A stretch of 64,000 bases of DNA from Vibrio vulnificus NBRC 15645 = ATCC 27562. GTDB taxonomy: Bacteria > Pseudomonadota > Gammaproteobacteria > Enterobacterales > Vibrionaceae. The position numbers and the translations under genes were made by a program. Shown here piece after piece: positions 50,252 through 60,084 of this stretch. The stretch spans positions 248,001 through 312,000 of the forward strand of contig NZ_CP012881.1 of assembly GCF_002224265.1 (NCBI RefSeq), read 5' to 3'. The stretch's first letter is position 1, and each line of letters begins with the position of its first letter. Under the pieces are notes generated by a model that was given only the letters and a program-made list of their open reading frames with translations, was not told where the DNA came from and did no database searches.

Positions 50252-51712
50252 ATGAAGCGAGAACAATGGGGATCCCGAGCGGGATTTATTTTAGCGGCAG
50301 TCGGTTCAGCGATCGGTTTAGGCAATATTTGGCGTTTCCCATATATGGCTTACGAGAACGGTGGCGGCGCATTTTTTATTCCTTACCTTTTTGCCATGAT
50401 CACCGCAGGTATTCCCTTTATGATCCTAGAGTTCAGTATGGGACAAAAATACCGCGGCTCAGCGCCAGCAACCTTAGGTAAAATCCACCCTAAATTTGAA
50501 TGGTTAGGTTGGTTCCAAGTTGGCGTAGCGGCCGTTATTGCAGTGTACTACGTCGCCGTTATTGGCTGGGCAATCTCTTACTTTGGCATGTCATTTACAC
50601 AAAGTTGGGGAAGCGATACCAACGCCTTTTTCTTCAGTGAATATCTGGCACTTGGCGATAACTCACCAACCAATCTAGGTTCCATTCAATGGAAAATTGC
50701 TTTGGCAATGCTGATTGCGTGGGGGATCACCTATGCCGCCATCGTGGGTGGCGTAAAATCTGGTATTGAGCGAGCATCGAAGATCATGATGCCGATTCTT
50801 TTCATCATGGTACTGCTGCTGATTGGTCGTATGATCTTCTTACCCGGAGCTTTGGATGGTGTGAACTACATGTTTGAGCCAGACTTTAGCAAGATTTGGG
50901 ACGTTAAAGTATGGGCGGCAGCCTACGGGCAGATCTTCTTTACCCTCAGTATTGGTTTTGCCATCATGCTGGCTTATTCAAGCTATCTACCTGAGAAATC
51001 GGACATCACAAATAATGCTTTCATGACCGTATTAATCAACTGTGGTTTCTCGATTCTTGCGGGCATTATGATTTTCTCGGTACTTGGCTATATGGCGCAA
51101 GAACAAGGCAAACCGATCACGGAAGTGGTGTCTGCTGGTGTGGGCCTCGCATTTGTTACTATCCCGGCAGCCATTAACTTGTTACCCGCTCCTTACATCC
51201 TTGGTCCATTATTCTTCTTAGCTTTGGTGGTGGCAGGTCTAAGCTCGCACATTTCAATCATGGAAGCGGTCACTTCTGCGCTTATCGACAAGCTAAACTG
51301 GAGCCGTAAAAAAGCGGCCACTATTGTCATCGGTAGTGGACTGGTTGTCTCTATGGCATTTGCAACCAACGGTGGTTTGTTACTGCTCGATCTCGTTGAT
51401 CACTTTGCAAACAACGTCGGTATCATGGCCGGTGGTTTAGTTGAAATCATACTAATGGCATGGCTGCTCAACAAAGTGGCCGATGTTCGCGAATACGTGA
51501 ACAAGATTTCCGATTTCACGATTGGCACTTGGTTCGATGTTTGCCTGAAATTCATTACCCCAGCGGTTCTTGCTGTGATTCTAGCCACCAAGCTGATGAC
51601 GCTGTTTACCGAAGGCTACGGTGGTTATGACTTGACGCTTGGCTGGGCAATTATCGCAGCGCTGTTTGTGATGGGCTTTGTTATCAACGCAACAAATCGT
51701 AAGGAAGCATAA
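50252..51712 (+). CDS. Sodium-dependent NSS (SNF) family transporter, MetP-like
   Basis: A 486-residue inner-membrane symporter of the neurotransmitter:sodium symporter family. GSRAGFILAAVGSAIGLGNIWRFPY at the start is the family signature, holding the unwound TM1 sodium and substrate site. About 11 or 12 membrane helices follow. Substrate is probably an amino acid; bacterial two-component members of this class import methionine. A good ribosome site (AAAGGAG) precedes the ATG. The tiny ORF that follows encodes the matching small subunit. Confidence 0.93.
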   Translation: MKREQWGSRAGFILAAVGSAIGLGNIWRFPYMAYENGGGAFFIPYLFAMITAGIPFMILEFSMGQKYRGSAPATLGKIHPKFEWLGWFQVGVAAVIAVYYVAVIGWAISYFGMSFTQSWGSDTNAFFFSEYLALGDNSPTNLGSIQWKIALAMLIAWGITYAAIVGGVKSGIERASKIMMPILFIMVLLLIGRMIFLPGALDGVNYMFEPDFSKIWDVKVWAAAYGQIFFTLSIGFAIMLAYSSYLPEKSDITNNAFMTVLINCGFSILAGIMIFSVLGYMAQEQGKPITEVVSAGVGLAFVTIPAAINLLPAPYILGPLFFLALVVAGLSSHISIMEAVTSALIDKLNWSRKKAATIVIGSGLVVSMAFATNGGLLLLDLVDHFANNVGIMAGGLVEIILMAWLLNKVADVREYVNKISDFTIGTWFDVCLKFITPAVLAVILATKLMTLFTEGYGGYDLTLGWAIIAALFVMGFVINATNRKEA

Positions 51713-51714
51713 TT

Positions 51715-51810
51715 ATGGCAACGAGCGCAATTATCATGATGCTGATTGGCCTTGGCATTACCTGGGGTGGTGCAGCCATCTGTATTAAACGAGCAATGGA
51801 CAAACAATAA
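51715..51810 (+). CDS. MetS-type small subunit of the NSS transporter, 31 residues
   Basis: A frame just after the transporter stop reads MATSAIIMMLIGLGITWGGA and ends KRAMDKQ. It is one membrane helix with a basic tail, preceded by AAGGAA. Two-component NSS transporters (MetPS of Corynebacterium) have such a small subunit next to the large one. The gap of two bases indicates co-translation. It is below normal gene-calling length. Confidence 0.85.
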   Translation: MATSAIIMMLIGLGITWGGAAICIKRAMDKQ

Positions 51811-51847
51811 CTTGTCTCTTATTTCTCGATAATACTGCACATAAATG

Positions 51848-51871
51848 AAAACCGGCTTAAGCCGGTTTTCT
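51848..51871. terminator. Terminator after the NSS transporter unit
   Basis: A 22-bp perfect palindrome AAAACCGGCTTAAGCCGGTTTT (two halves of 11) followed by T-rich sequence, between convergent genes. Confidence 0.85.
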
Positions 51872-51877
51872 TGTCTT

Positions 51878-52279
51878 CTAAAACTGATATTTAATACCTA
51901 CTGCGCCACCAAGCTGCAATTCTGCACCTTTGTATAAACTGAGCTCTGGTTGTATCTGACCATACAGATCCCAACCGTGAGTGAGGTCCCAATTAAGCCC
52001 CAGCGGCACGCGAAAGCCAAAGTCATCATTCCACTCAGCCCAGCCACCTACGCCAACATACCAAGTCACAGGGATATCTTGATTAAACGTGCCTTTTTTC
52101 GCGAGGTAATCCAATGCTAAACCATCATTACCAATCACCCCTCGGTACTGCTGATTCAATTCAATCACGACACTTAACTGCTGGTCCACTGCCATACCGA
52201 CAGCAAGGTCGGTCTTTTGTTCTGCAGCTAGAGTAGCGAAAGGAAATAAACAAAGAGAAGCCACTAACCACTTTTTCAT
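51878..52279 (-). CDS. Small outer-membrane beta-barrel protein, 133 residues
   Basis: The product has a signal peptide (MKKWLVASLCLFPFATLAA) and short amphipathic strands (DLAVGMAVDQQLSVVIEL, YGQIQPELSLY) ending with GGAVGIKYQF, a C-terminal Phe. At 133 residues it is small for an eight-stranded barrel. AGGACG ribosome site is seven bases upstream. Function unknown. Not recognised as a named family. Confidence 0.8.
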   Translation of the reverse strand: MKKWLVASLCLFPFATLAAEQKTDLAVGMAVDQQLSVVIELNQQYRGVIGNDGLALDYLAKKGTFNQDIPVTWYVGVGGWAEWNDDFGFRVPLGLNWDLTHGWDLYGQIQPELSLYKGAELQLGGAVGIKYQF

Positions 52280-52468
52280 CTAAACGTCCTATTAATAAAA
52301 AAACAAAAGCTGTAAACATCGCCACAGATCAGGTTTTGCGTTGCTCTGTAATATCAGTGATGCAATTTTGTCCATATAGCCATTACGCCATGTCAGCCAA
52401 CGGTTAGCCCTACGATAATTCGTTGCAAATGAGGGTGTGAAGATTGAGGGAAGGATGCAGCCAAATGA

Positions 52469-52518
52469 CTTGAGTAGCAGATAAGCGGCAAATGAATGAA
52501 TCCCCTTGAGTACAGATA
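52469..52518. repeat. Imperfect direct repeat
   Basis: CTTGAGTAGCAGATA and CTTGAGTACAGATA are 36 bases apart. Nature unknown; may be operator repeats or remnant of a dispersed element. Confidence 0.45.
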
Positions 52519-52614
52519 CACGATGTGATGGTGCCTGGCAGGCGATCCCATAAACGAGCGTAGCCTGCATCGCTTCAGCGTCAAGTCGGGAAGGACAGGA
52601 GAAGGGACAATAAA

Positions 52615-52638
52615 AAAAGGAGGCCTCAGCCTCCTTTT
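52615..52638 (-). terminator. Terminator of ptsG
   Basis: AAAAGGAGGC and GCCTCCTTTT pair around CTCA, 22 bases past the ptsG stop. Confidence 0.9.
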
Positions 52639-52660
52639 GTCAATCAATGAGTGTTAGGGA

Positions 52661-54091
52661 TTAACCGTGGTTACGGATCCACTCATCCATTTCAGTTTTT
52701 AGGTTGTCAGATTTAGTACCGAAGATAGCTTGAACACCACCAGCAACGACAACAACACCTGCAGCACCTAGCTTCTTCAATTTATCTTGGTCTACCGCTG
52801 CTGTGTCAGCAACAGCCACACGTAGACGTGTGATACATGCATCTAGACCTGTGATGTTTGCTTTACCGCCGAACGCAGCAACCAATTCACCAGCAAGGTC
52901 TGAACCAGAAGTCGCTGTTGCTTCTTCCGTTTCATCTTCACGACCTGGAGTCTTAAGATCCATCGCTTGAATAACGAAGCGGAATACTACGTAGTAAATA
53001 GCTGCGTAAACGAGACCAACACCAATCATCAGACCCATCTTCTGCGCATTACCAGATAGAACTAGGAAGTCAATCAGACCGTGAGAGAATGAAGTACCGT
53101 GTACAAAACCTAGAGTGTTAGCAACAACGTATGCAGAACCCGCTAGTAGAGCGTGGATACCGTAAAGTACAGGAGCAACGAATAGGAATGAGAATTCGAT
53201 TGGCTCAGTAATACCGGTTAGGAATGAAGTCAGCGCTGCTGACGCCATGATACCCATTACTTTCGCGCGGTTCTCAGGCTTAGCACAGTGTGCGATAGCG
53301 ATCGCTGCTGCTGGTAGACCAAACATCTTGAACATGTAACCGCCCGCTAGCTGACCGAAGCCATTGCCCGCAGCACGAGAAGCTTCATCTGCAACTAGGT
53401 AACACGTTAGAACACCATTTTGAGCTTCGCCTGCAGCGTTCACACAGCTACCCGCTTCGAAGAAGAATGGTACGTTCCACACGTGGTGTAGACCGAATGG
53501 GATAAGAGAACGTTCAACAATACCGTAGATACCGAATGCAACTTGTGGGTTCTGATGAGCAGCCCAATCAGAGAAAGAAGCAATAGCACCACCGATTGGA
53601 GGCCATACGATTGATAGTAGGATACCAAGAGCGATAGCCGTGAAACCAGTGATGATCGGCACAGCACGCTTACCAGCAAAGAAGCCTAGGTATTCTGGTA
53701 GTTGAATCTTGAAGAAACGGTTGAATGCCCAAGCAGCAACACCACCGACTAGGATACCACCAAGGACACCTGTGTCGATTTTTTCAACGCCCATTACGCC
53801 AGCCATAACTGCAAGTGTTGCTGTCATGATGCCGTAACCAACGATCGCAGCTAGACCTGCTACACCGTCATTATTCGTAAAGCCAAGTGCCACACCTACC
53901 GCAAACAGTAGTGCCATTTGACCAAATACAGAACCACCCGCCTGCTCCATCAGATTTGATACGATATCTGGAATGAAGCTAAGGTCGGCAGCACCCACAC
54001 CTAGTAGAATACCCGCAACTGGTAAAACCGATACTGGTAGCATCAGCGCTTTACCAACTTTTTGCAGGTTAGCAAAAAGGTTCTTAAACAT
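52661..54091 (-). CDS. ptsG: Glucose-specific PTS enzyme IICB (EIICB-Glc)
   Basis: Inner-membrane glucose transporter that phosphorylates its substrate during uptake. The IIC domain (about residues 1-390) holds ten membrane segments with GITEPIEF and the [15 protein letters not shown] motif; the IIB domain (about 400-476) has the phosphorylated Cys419 in [11 protein letters not shown]. Start at 54091 ([11 protein letters not shown]) has CAGGAG upstream and gives 476 residues; an open frame to 54184 is unsupported. Expected to be repressed by Mlc. Confidence 0.94.
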   Translation of the reverse strand: MFKNLFANLQKVGKALMLPVSVLPVAGILLGVGAADLSFIPDIVSNLMEQAGGSVFGQMALLFAVGVALGFTNNDGVAGLAAIVGYGIMTATLAVMAGVMGVEKIDTGVLGGILVGGVAAWAFNRFFKIQLPEYLGFFAGKRAVPIITGFTAIALGILLSIVWPPIGGAIASFSDWAAHQNPQVAFGIYGIVERSLIPFGLHHVWNVPFFFEAGSCVNAAGEAQNGVLTCYLVADEASRAAGNGFGQLAGGYMFKMFGLPAAAIAIAHCAKPENRAKVMGIMASAALTSFLTGITEPIEFSFLFVAPVLYGIHALLAGSAYVVANTLGFVHGTSFSHGLIDFLVLSGNAQKMGLMIGVGLVYAAIYYVVFRFVIQAMDLKTPGREDETEEATATSGSDLAGELVAAFGGKANITGLDACITRLRVAVADTAAVDQDKLKKLGAAGVVVVAGGVQAIFGTKSDNLKTEMDEWIRNHG

Positions 54092-54389
54092 GTTTATGCT
54101 CCTGATTAATTTATTAGTATTTTGGGTTCTAACGGCACACCCCCGTAGCCTAAATGTTAGCACCCTATGAAAATGTAACCACATGTTGCATTATATTTTC
54201 CGCCTCTAAATATATCTTGATGCCCCTCAAACTTTCTACAGAGTTACGAAAATTAGTTTCAAAACAAGTCACGGATCACACACAAACAAGCCTATCAATA
54301 CGCTTACATCTAATCATATATCATTGTTTTATAAGGATTATATTAATACCACTATTAATTTCGATGGGTAAATAAAATTGATTGTAATG

Positions 54390-54410
54390 TTATTTTTAGT
54401 AACAAAATTA
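54390..54410. promoter_or_regulatory. Candidate Mlc operator upstream of ptsG
   Basis: TTATTTT, seven bases (TAGTAAC), AAAATTA: near match to the Mlc/NagC pattern TTATTTT-N7-AAAATAA. It is about 300 bases upstream of the ptsG start, far for a repressor unless the promoter is near. Confidence 0.35.
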
Positions 54411-54491
54411 CATTTGATTAAATTTCGTCAATTTCAATCAACAGATTTAGTTAACAAGAAAATTTAATTTAATTTATGGGGTTAAAAATAA

Positions 54492-54517
54492 AAAAAGAGA
54501 GCATTTGCTCTCTTTTT
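54492..54517 (-). terminator. Terminator of tatD operon
   Basis: AAAAAGAGAGC (54492-54502) and GCTCTCTTTTT (54507-54517) pair around ATTT, followed by T residues on the minus strand. Confidence 0.9.
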
Positions 54518-54534
54518 AATCAATATTTCTTTTT

Positions 54535-55302
54535 CTATCGCAAAAAAAGATTTTTAAAGTTTTGGGTGGTTTTTTCACCAACACTTGCTAAGGAAATGTT
54601 TTTAAGCTGTGCGATATATGCAGCAACTTCGATAACATAGGCGGGTTGATTCTCTTTGCCCCTATGAGGTACAGGTGCCAAGTACGGGGAATCCGTTTCA
54701 ATCAACAACCGTTCCAAAGGAATGTGTTTTACAACCTCTTTAAGCTCCGTTGCTTGTCTGAACGTGACAATTCCAGAGATAGAGATGTAAAAACCGAGCG
54801 CCATTGCCGCTTCAGCAAAAGCAAGATCTTCGGTAAAACAGTGAATCACGCCACCGCATTTATCTGCCCCCCCATTGCGAAGAATGGCTAAGGTATCTTC
54901 TCTCGCTTGCCTCGTATGGATAATCAGTGGCTTATTCAGCTCAACCGCGAGTGCGACTTGCTGTTCAAAACGTTCGCGCTGCAAGGCTTGCGTTTCTGGC
55001 TTATAGTGATAATCAAGACCCGTTTCACCAATAGCCACAACTTTAGAATGCGAGGCGTAGGCTTTCATTTTGTCCAAACAAAAGGGACTTTCCACGTCTA
55101 ATGGGTGCACTCCACAAGAGGCGTGTACGTTGTCAAAAGGCTCAATGAGCTCAAGCATTTTTGGAAAAGAATCCAATGTCACACCGACAGACAGCAATTG
55201 CTCAACATTTACCTGCTTGGCTTTGTTGATCACGTCAGCAACATCTATGTGCAGATCATCGTAATTCAATTTGTCTAGGTGACAATGAGAATCTACAAAC
55301 AT
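54535..55302 (-). CDS. ycfH: TatD-family metal-dependent hydrolase (YcfH)
   Basis: A TIM-barrel phosphoesterase/DNase relative of TatD. Metal-binding motifs are all there: DSHCHLD (residues 4-10), GETGLDYHY, IIHTR, GGVIHCF and TDSPYL. Length 255 residues is normal. In E. coli ycfH is the last gene of the holB series, as here; its start overlaps the holB end by 10 bases. Biological role uncertain; TatD itself is a 3'-5' exonuclease. Confidence 0.93.
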   Translation of the reverse strand: MFVDSHCHLDKLNYDDLHIDVADVINKAKQVNVEQLLSVGVTLDSFPKMLELIEPFDNVHASCGVHPLDVESPFCLDKMKAYASHSKVVAIGETGLDYHYKPETQALQRERFEQQVALAVELNKPLIIHTRQAREDTLAILRNGGADKCGGVIHCFTEDLAFAEAAMALGFYISISGIVTFRQATELKEVVKHIPLERLLIETDSPYLAPVPHRGKENQPAYVIEVAAYIAQLKNISLASVGEKTTQNFKNLFLR

Positions 55303-56249
55303 AATGCCTCTCTAGTTTCGATTAACCAGTTGATGATCATCAGTTCTTCGTTTAAACCCGAAAACTGATGTAACTGTTGATTTAATTGATTGAGTTTTAC
55401 CATTGAGGTTTGTAATCCGCTCAAAGGCAGTTGGCCTAGCGCTTGACTACCTTGCAATGTTTCTTCATTTTGCAAGCCAAAATGAACCTTCTGCGCATCA
55501 GAAAGCAGTAACCACAACCACGAGAGATTACGTAACGTTGCTGCTTGAATTGTCTGACATAGTGACACGTAGTCAGAATCCGCCTGAATTAAGAAATCCA
55601 CAAACTGTCTTTCGAGTTTTTCATAGTGTTGAAACTCTGATTCTTTTGCCATGTGCATTGCCGTCACGGGCGAGTAATGAGCCAGTTTCAGAAAGGACTC
55701 ATTCACACTGATCCCTTGTTGTTGCAACCATTGCATAGACTCAGAGACCTCAGGAGGCGTTATACTCCACTGTTGACAACGGCTGATGATAGTGGGCAAC
55801 AACCGTTTCTTATCGTGGCAAATCAACAAAAATAGGCAGCTCCCAGACGGCTCTTCCAATGTTTTCAACAACGCATTTGAAGCCGATTCGTTCATCGCCT
55901 CCGCAGACTCGATAACAAACAAACGATATCCGCCCATTTGAGAGGATTCTTGTGCCTGACGGTTACATTGGCGTATCTGCTCAACAGTAATAGCCTTGCC
56001 TTCTTTCTCTGGCCTAATGAAATGAAGATCAGGATGATTTTGCGACTTTAACAGCTCGCAACTATGGCAAAAGCCACACCCCTCGTCAGGGTAAGTCTTA
56101 CACAGCAAAGCCGCCGAAAACTTTTCGATAAGCTCATCAACACCGAGTTCAACGTCAGATTGCAACAAGATGGCACCAGGTAACCGCTGTGCCGACATGG
56201 CCGACTGCAGCCCTTGCCATGTCGATGCTAACCAAGGATAGTGTGTCAA
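55293..56249 (-). CDS. holB: DNA polymerase III delta' subunit
   Basis: The delta' subunit is the rigid stator of the clamp loader. The 318-residue protein lacks a working P-loop (the region around residues 28-40 reads LQSDVELGVDEL), as expected. The zinc site is CGFCHSC with an upstream Cys (LLCKTYPDEGC). SRC motif: TIISRCQQW. It follows tmk by four bases and precedes tatD-type gene, the same order as in E. coli. Confidence 0.95.
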   Translation of the reverse strand: MTHYPWLASTWQGLQSAMSAQRLPGAILLQSDVELGVDELIEKFSAALLCKTYPDEGCGFCHSCELLKSQNHPDLHFIRPEKEGKAITVEQIRQCNRQAQESSQMGGYRLFVIESAEAMNESASNALLKTLEEPSGSCLFLLICHDKKRLLPTIISRCQQWSITPPEVSESMQWLQQQGISVNESFLKLAHYSPVTAMHMAKESEFQHYEKLERQFVDFLIQADSDYVSLCQTIQAATLRNLSWLWLLLSDAQKVHFGLQNEETLQGSQALGQLPLSGLQTSMVKLNQLNQQLHQFSGLNEELMIINWLIETREALCL

Positions 56250-56253
56250 AACC

Positions 56254-56892
56254 TTAATCCTGTAACTGTTCTAGCCAAAGGTTGAGCGCAGATCGAATGT
56301 CGTTCGCGACCTGCTCAATGCTTTGCTCTGCGTTAATCGTAACGATAGACGCATCGCTCTTCGCTAACTCCAAATAACGCTGACGTGTTCTTTCGAAAAA
56401 GCTGATGTCCATTTTTTCGATGCGATCAAGCTCTCCTCGCCCTCTCGCTCGCTCCAAGCCCACTTTAGGGTCGATATCCATATACAGAGTAAAGGCTGGC
56501 TTAAACTCTCCTAATGCAGTGTCACGCAGATTTTTCATTAGTGTCGCATCAATTTGGCGACCACCGCCTTGATACGCTTGGGAAGAGAGATCATGACGAT
56601 CACCCACCACCCACTTTCCTTCGTGTAGCGCAGGCTTAATGACATTCTCAACTAACTGAACTCGCGCAGCATAGAGCAGTAGCAACTCGGTCATGTCATG
56701 CAAATGCTCGCCAGGATGATCTTCCTTCACCAGAGCTCGCATCTTTTCCGCCAGAGGTGTGCCACCCGGTTCACGTGTTTGCGCAATCTCATTAATCCCT
56801 GCTTGGCGTAATGTGTCCAAAACTGTTTGAATTGCCGTGCTTTTCCCAGCGCCTTCTAAACCTTCAATGACAATAAATTTTGCTTGCTTCAT
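56254..56892 (-). CDS. tmk: Thymidylate kinase
   Basis: Phosphorylates dTMP. P-loop [10 protein letters not shown] (about residues 9-18), DR motif [16 protein letters not shown], and the lid with [12 protein letters not shown] are present. Length 212 residues is normal. The start overlaps the mltG stop by four bases, and holB begins four bases after its stop, so all three are translationally linked. Confidence 0.97.
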   Translation of the reverse strand: MKQAKFIVIEGLEGAGKSTAIQTVLDTLRQAGINEIAQTREPGGTPLAEKMRALVKEDHPGEHLHDMTELLLLYAARVQLVENVIKPALHEGKWVVGDRHDLSSQAYQGGGRQIDATLMKNLRDTALGEFKPAFTLYMDIDPKVGLERARGRGELDRIEKMDISFFERTRQRYLELAKSDASIVTINAEQSIEQVANDIRSALNLWLEQLQD

Positions 56893-57905
56893 CTTTTCTT
56901 TAATTCCCGCAGATATGCTCTTACTGCTCTATTATGTTCAGCTAATGTTTTTGAGAACACATGCCCACCTTTACCGCTAGCGACAAAGTAAAGATAACTG
57001 CTGTTCTCTGGATTTAATGCGGCAGCGATAGAGGCTTCTCCAGCCATCGCAATTGGCGTAGGTGGTAATCCGTTAATCACGTAAGTATTGTAGGGCGTTG
57101 GCGTGCGCAGATCTTTCTTGCGAATGTTGCCATCGTAGGCCTCCCCCATGCCATAAATCACCGTAGGGTCCGTTTGCAAACGCATTCGCTTATTCAAGCG
57201 GTTCACAAATACAGACGCGACTCGCTCTCGTTCTTCATCAATAGCCGTTTCTTTCTCAATAATGGAGGCAAGAATCAACGCTTCATAACTGTTGTCTAAC
57301 GGCAACTTCTCTTGGCGCTGCTGCCAATGTTTATCCAGCACTCGGTTTAACTTCTCATGTGCGCGTTTGAGTAACTCAACATCAGAGGTGCCGTAGGTAT
57401 AGTGATAGGTTTCCGCAAGAAAAAGGCCTTCAAGCTTTTCATAGGGAATCTCCAGTCGCTTGGCAATTTCTTCTTCGCTCAAACCTGCTAATTCATGAAC
57501 CAAATAAGGATCTTGTGCCATCTGCACCATCCATTCTTGGAAACGACTTCCCTCGACGAATGTGATGGTAAATTGATGCTCTTTGCCAAGATTGAACACT
57601 TCCAACGCTTGATAAAGCGACATCTCTGATTGGATTTGGTAAGTACCTGCTTTAATTCGAGTAATTTCTGGGTAGAGTTTTGGAATTAAGCGCGCCAGAG
57701 GTGTGGGTTCATCAATCCAGCCTTTTTCTGTCAGTATGGCCAATGTGCGGCCAAAGCCACTTCCTGAAGGAATGGTGATGATCTCACTGCCCTCAATTTT
57801 TAGCGGTTGGTTAACGTAGGTTTTGGTTTGTGAATATGCCCAAACAGCGGCAACGCCTATCATCAACGCGGCAATAAAGAGCAGCCCTATTATTTTTTTT
57901 ATCAC
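56889..57905 (-). CDS. mltG: Endolytic murein transglycosylase MltG
   Basis: MltG cuts nascent peptidoglycan strands and so limits chain length. One N-terminal membrane helix (about 5-25), a LysM-like region and the YceG catalytic domain with the Glu in [11 protein letters not shown]. Ends with [19 protein letters not shown], family-typical. Length 338 residues. Its start overlaps the pabC stop by four bases; its stop overlaps tmk by four. Confidence 0.95.
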   Translation of the reverse strand: MIKKIIGLLFIAALMIGVAAVWAYSQTKTYVNQPLKIEGSEIITIPSGSGFGRTLAILTEKGWIDEPTPLARLIPKLYPEITRIKAGTYQIQSEMSLYQALEVFNLGKEHQFTITFVEGSRFQEWMVQMAQDPYLVHELAGLSEEEIAKRLEIPYEKLEGLFLAETYHYTYGTSDVELLKRAHEKLNRVLDKHWQQRQEKLPLDNSYEALILASIIEKETAIDEERERVASVFVNRLNKRMRLQTDPTVIYGMGEAYDGNIRKKDLRTPTPYNTYVINGLPPTPIAMAGEASIAAALNPENSSYLYFVASGKGGHVFSKTLAEHNRAVRAYLRELKKR

Positions 57906-58705
57906 GAGTTAAAAATTCCTTGAAAATATCGTGTTGTGGTACCGATTGGGTACCGGGTTTCGAGAATCTGGTTGATCGGAGCAACACCCAGTAACGAGTT
58001 GGTCATGAATACTTCCTCAGCCTCCAATAAAGAGGACAAGTCTGCTTTGATTTCCTGACACGCTATCGCACGACGTTGTGCCTCGCCCATCACCAAGCGA
58101 CGCATCACACCGGACACCCCACTCAAAGTGAGATCGGGAGTAAAAAGTACACCATTCTTAACCCAAAAAAGATTGGCTATTGTAGTTTCAATCACATGGT
58201 TTTGCACATTAAACGTCACCCCATCTTGGTACCCCAACGCATCAAGCTCCGCTTTGCAAAGAACTTGCTCAAGACGATTATTATGTTTGTGTCCTGCAAG
58301 AATAGGATTGAGACCGAGTGGTGTTTGGCACACACCGAGCTCGACACCGTGTTGTTGCCATTGGGAATAATGAACAGGATAGGAAAAACACGAGATAGTA
58401 ACGTTAGGCGTAGCAACACCACTGGGACTGTAACCGCGACCACCTTCTCCGCGGCTAATGTGCAATTTCAACCCACCTCGCGCATCAGGCAACGCGGCCT
58501 GGTGCAGCCACTGTTCAACCAATGCCCAATCAGGGAGAGGAATGGAAAGAACCTGTAAGCACGCTTCCATCCGTTCAATATGCAATGGCCAATGCTCGAT
58601 TTGGCCATTCAATGTTTTCATGGTGGTAAAGCAGCCATCACCATACTGGAATGATCGGTCTGAGAGAGAAACTTCCGTTGCTACAACGCCATTGACCCAA
58701 TACAT
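57902..58705 (-). CDS. pabC: Aminodeoxychorismate lyase PabC
   Basis: PabC makes p-aminobenzoate for folate. It is a fold-type IV PLP enzyme: K140 in GHKHNNRLEQ is the cofactor lysine and TTIANLFWV and TNSLLGVAPI complete the site. The start at 58705 gives 267 residues; the open frame to 58768 lies in the fabF terminator hairpin. GGATATAG precedes the start, a weak site. First gene after fabF in the conserved cluster. Confidence 0.93.
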   Translation of the reverse strand: MYWVNGVVATEVSLSDRSFQYGDGCFTTMKTLNGQIEHWPLHIERMEACLQVLSIPLPDWALVEQWLHQAALPDARGGLKLHISRGEGGRGYSPSGVATPNVTISCFSYPVHYSQWQQHGVELGVCQTPLGLNPILAGHKHNNRLEQVLCKAELDALGYQDGVTFNVQNHVIETTIANLFWVKNGVLFTPDLTLSGVSGVMRRLVMGEAQRRAIACQEIKADLSSLLEAEEVFMTNSLLGVAPINQILETRYPIGTTTRYFQGIFNS

Positions 58706-58727
58706 GCTATCTATATCCCAATAAAAA

Positions 58728-58760
58728 CAAAACGGCTTAATGCTAAGCATCAAGCCGTTT
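58728..58760 (-). terminator. Partial terminator or attenuator between fabF and pabC
   Basis: AAACGGCTT (58730-58738) and AAGCCGTTT (58752-58760) pair around 13 bases, including a small inner stem. T-rich sequence follows on the minus strand. It lies between the fabF stop (58791) and the pabC start (58705), so it would reduce transcription into pabC. Confidence 0.7.
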
Positions 58761-58790
58761 AAATACAAGTTTCAGAAACCTAAATGAGTG

Positions 58791-60032
58791 TTAGATTTTC
58801 TTAAATACGAGTGAGCCGTTTGTTCCACCGAAGCCGAATGAGTTACAGATGGCGTACTCCATATCCACTTTCTTCGCAGTATGTGGAACAAGATCGATAT
58901 CCAAACCTTCTTCTGGGTTATCCAGGTTAATGGTTGGTGGAACGATCTGATCAACCAGCGACAACACGGTAATGATCGCTTCAACAGAGCCTGCAGCACC
59001 AAGTAGGTGGCCGGTCATAGATTTCGTTGAAGATACTTTAACTTGTTTAGCGCCCTCTTCACCAAGGGCACGTTTCACGCCTTTGATTTCAGCCACATCG
59101 CCTGCTGGTGTTGATGTACCGTGAGCGTTCACATAACCCACTTGTGTACCAACAATACCTGCGTCACGCATTGCCGCTTCCATCGCTAGTGCGCCACCAG
59201 AGCCGTCTTCGCTTGGTGAAGTCATATGATAAGCATCACCTGACATACCAAAGCCAACCAGCTCAGCGTAAATTTTTGCGCCACGTGCTTTTGCATGTTC
59301 GTACTCTTCAAGTACCATGATGCCAGCACCATCGCCTAATACGAAACCATCGCGATCTTTGTCCCAAGGACGAGACGCTTTTTGTGGTTCATCGTTACGA
59401 GTAGAAAGAGCTTTCGCCGCACCAAAGCCAGCCATACCAAGCGGTGTGGATGCTTTCTCTGCACCACCAGCAACCATAGCGTCAGCATCGCCGTAAGCGA
59501 TCATTCGCGCTGCATGGCCGATGTTATGCAAACCAGTAGTACATGCCGTAGAAATCGCGATGTTTGGACCGCGCATACCACGCATGATAGATAGATTACC
59601 TGCAACCATGTTTACAATGGTTGAAGGAACGAAGAATGGGCTAACTTTACGTGGGCCTTTTTCAACTAAAGCGGTGTGGCCTGCTTCAATAAGATCTAGA
59701 CCGCCGATACCAGAGCCGATCGCAACACCAACGCGGTGTGCGTTTTCATCCGTAATTTCAAGACCTGAATCGTCTAAAGCCTGAATACCTGCTGCAATGC
59801 CGTACTGGATAAAGAGATCCATTTTACGCGCATCTTTTTTAGACATGTATTCTTCGCAGTTGAAGTCTTTTACCAAACCGGCGAAACGGGTAGAGAAGTT
59901 AGTTGCATCGAAATGATCGATATTGACGATACCACTTTTGCCTTCAAGCAGGGATTTCCAGGATTCTGCTACGGTGTTGCCAACCGGTGACAACATACCC
60001 ATGCCAGTGACAACTACACGACGCTTGGACAC
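58791..60032 (-). CDS. fabF: 3-oxoacyl-ACP synthase II FabF
   Basis: FabF condenses acyl-ACP with malonyl-ACP and adjusts the fatty-acid pattern to temperature. Catalytic C164 ([10 protein letters not shown]), H304 ([12 protein letters not shown]) and H342 ([11 protein letters not shown]) are in place, and GFGGTN is near the C terminus. Length 413 residues matches. Transcribed after acpP with a 91-base gap that has a hairpin. Confidence 0.97.
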   Translation of the reverse strand: MSKRRVVVTGMGMLSPVGNTVAESWKSLLEGKSGIVNIDHFDATNFSTRFAGLVKDFNCEEYMSKKDARKMDLFIQYGIAAGIQALDDSGLEITDENAHRVGVAIGSGIGGLDLIEAGHTALVEKGPRKVSPFFVPSTIVNMVAGNLSIMRGMRGPNIAISTACTTGLHNIGHAARMIAYGDADAMVAGGAEKASTPLGMAGFGAAKALSTRNDEPQKASRPWDKDRDGFVLGDGAGIMVLEEYEHAKARGAKIYAELVGFGMSGDAYHMTSPSEDGSGGALAMEAAMRDAGIVGTQVGYVNAHGTSTPAGDVAEIKGVKRALGEEGAKQVKVSSTKSMTGHLLGAAGSVEAIITVLSLVDQIVPPTINLDNPEEGLDIDLVPHTAKKVDMEYAICNSFGFGGTNGSLVFKKI

Positions 60033-60084
60033 GATATAATTCTCCGGGGATTGAATTTCTATGAGAGGATAGAAGAAGTTAGAA

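Larger units (their letters stand above)
52280..52660. other. Gene-free region with short direct repeats before ptsG
   Basis: 381 bases between the small barrel gene and ptsG. From 52615 is the ptsG terminator. From 52292 to 52614 I see no gene I trust: two overlapping minus-strand frames (92 and 84 codons) with poor codon use are probably chance. It holds CTTGAGTA-CAGATA repeats (52469-52484 and 52505-52518) and GCAAATGA twice (52425, 52488). It must contain the barrel promoter. Confidence 0.5.
54092..54534. other. ptsG promoter region
   Basis: A 443-base AT-rich gap between ptsG and tatD. It contains the candidate Mlc operator (54390-54410) and the tatD terminator (54492-54517). I find no convincing CRP site, although CRP control is expected for ptsG. 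Confidence 0.55.

Noticed and set aside
50158..50481. 107-codon plus-strand frame beginning before the NSS transporter
   Set aside because: Mostly overlaps the transporter in another frame; no ribosome site.
52292..52570. 92-codon minus-strand frame upstream of the small barrel gene
   Set aside because: Rich in Trp, Cys and rare-looking composition, no ribosome site, overlaps another frame of 84 codons; most likely chance in a gene-free stretch.
54092..54491. CRP site upstream of ptsG
   Set aside because: Searched for TGTGA-N6-TCACA by eye; only half-sites (TGTGATCC on the minus strand near 54270) were seen.
58076..58558. 160-codon plus-strand frame opposite pabC
   Set aside because: Antisense to pabC; no ribosome site, no recognisable domain.
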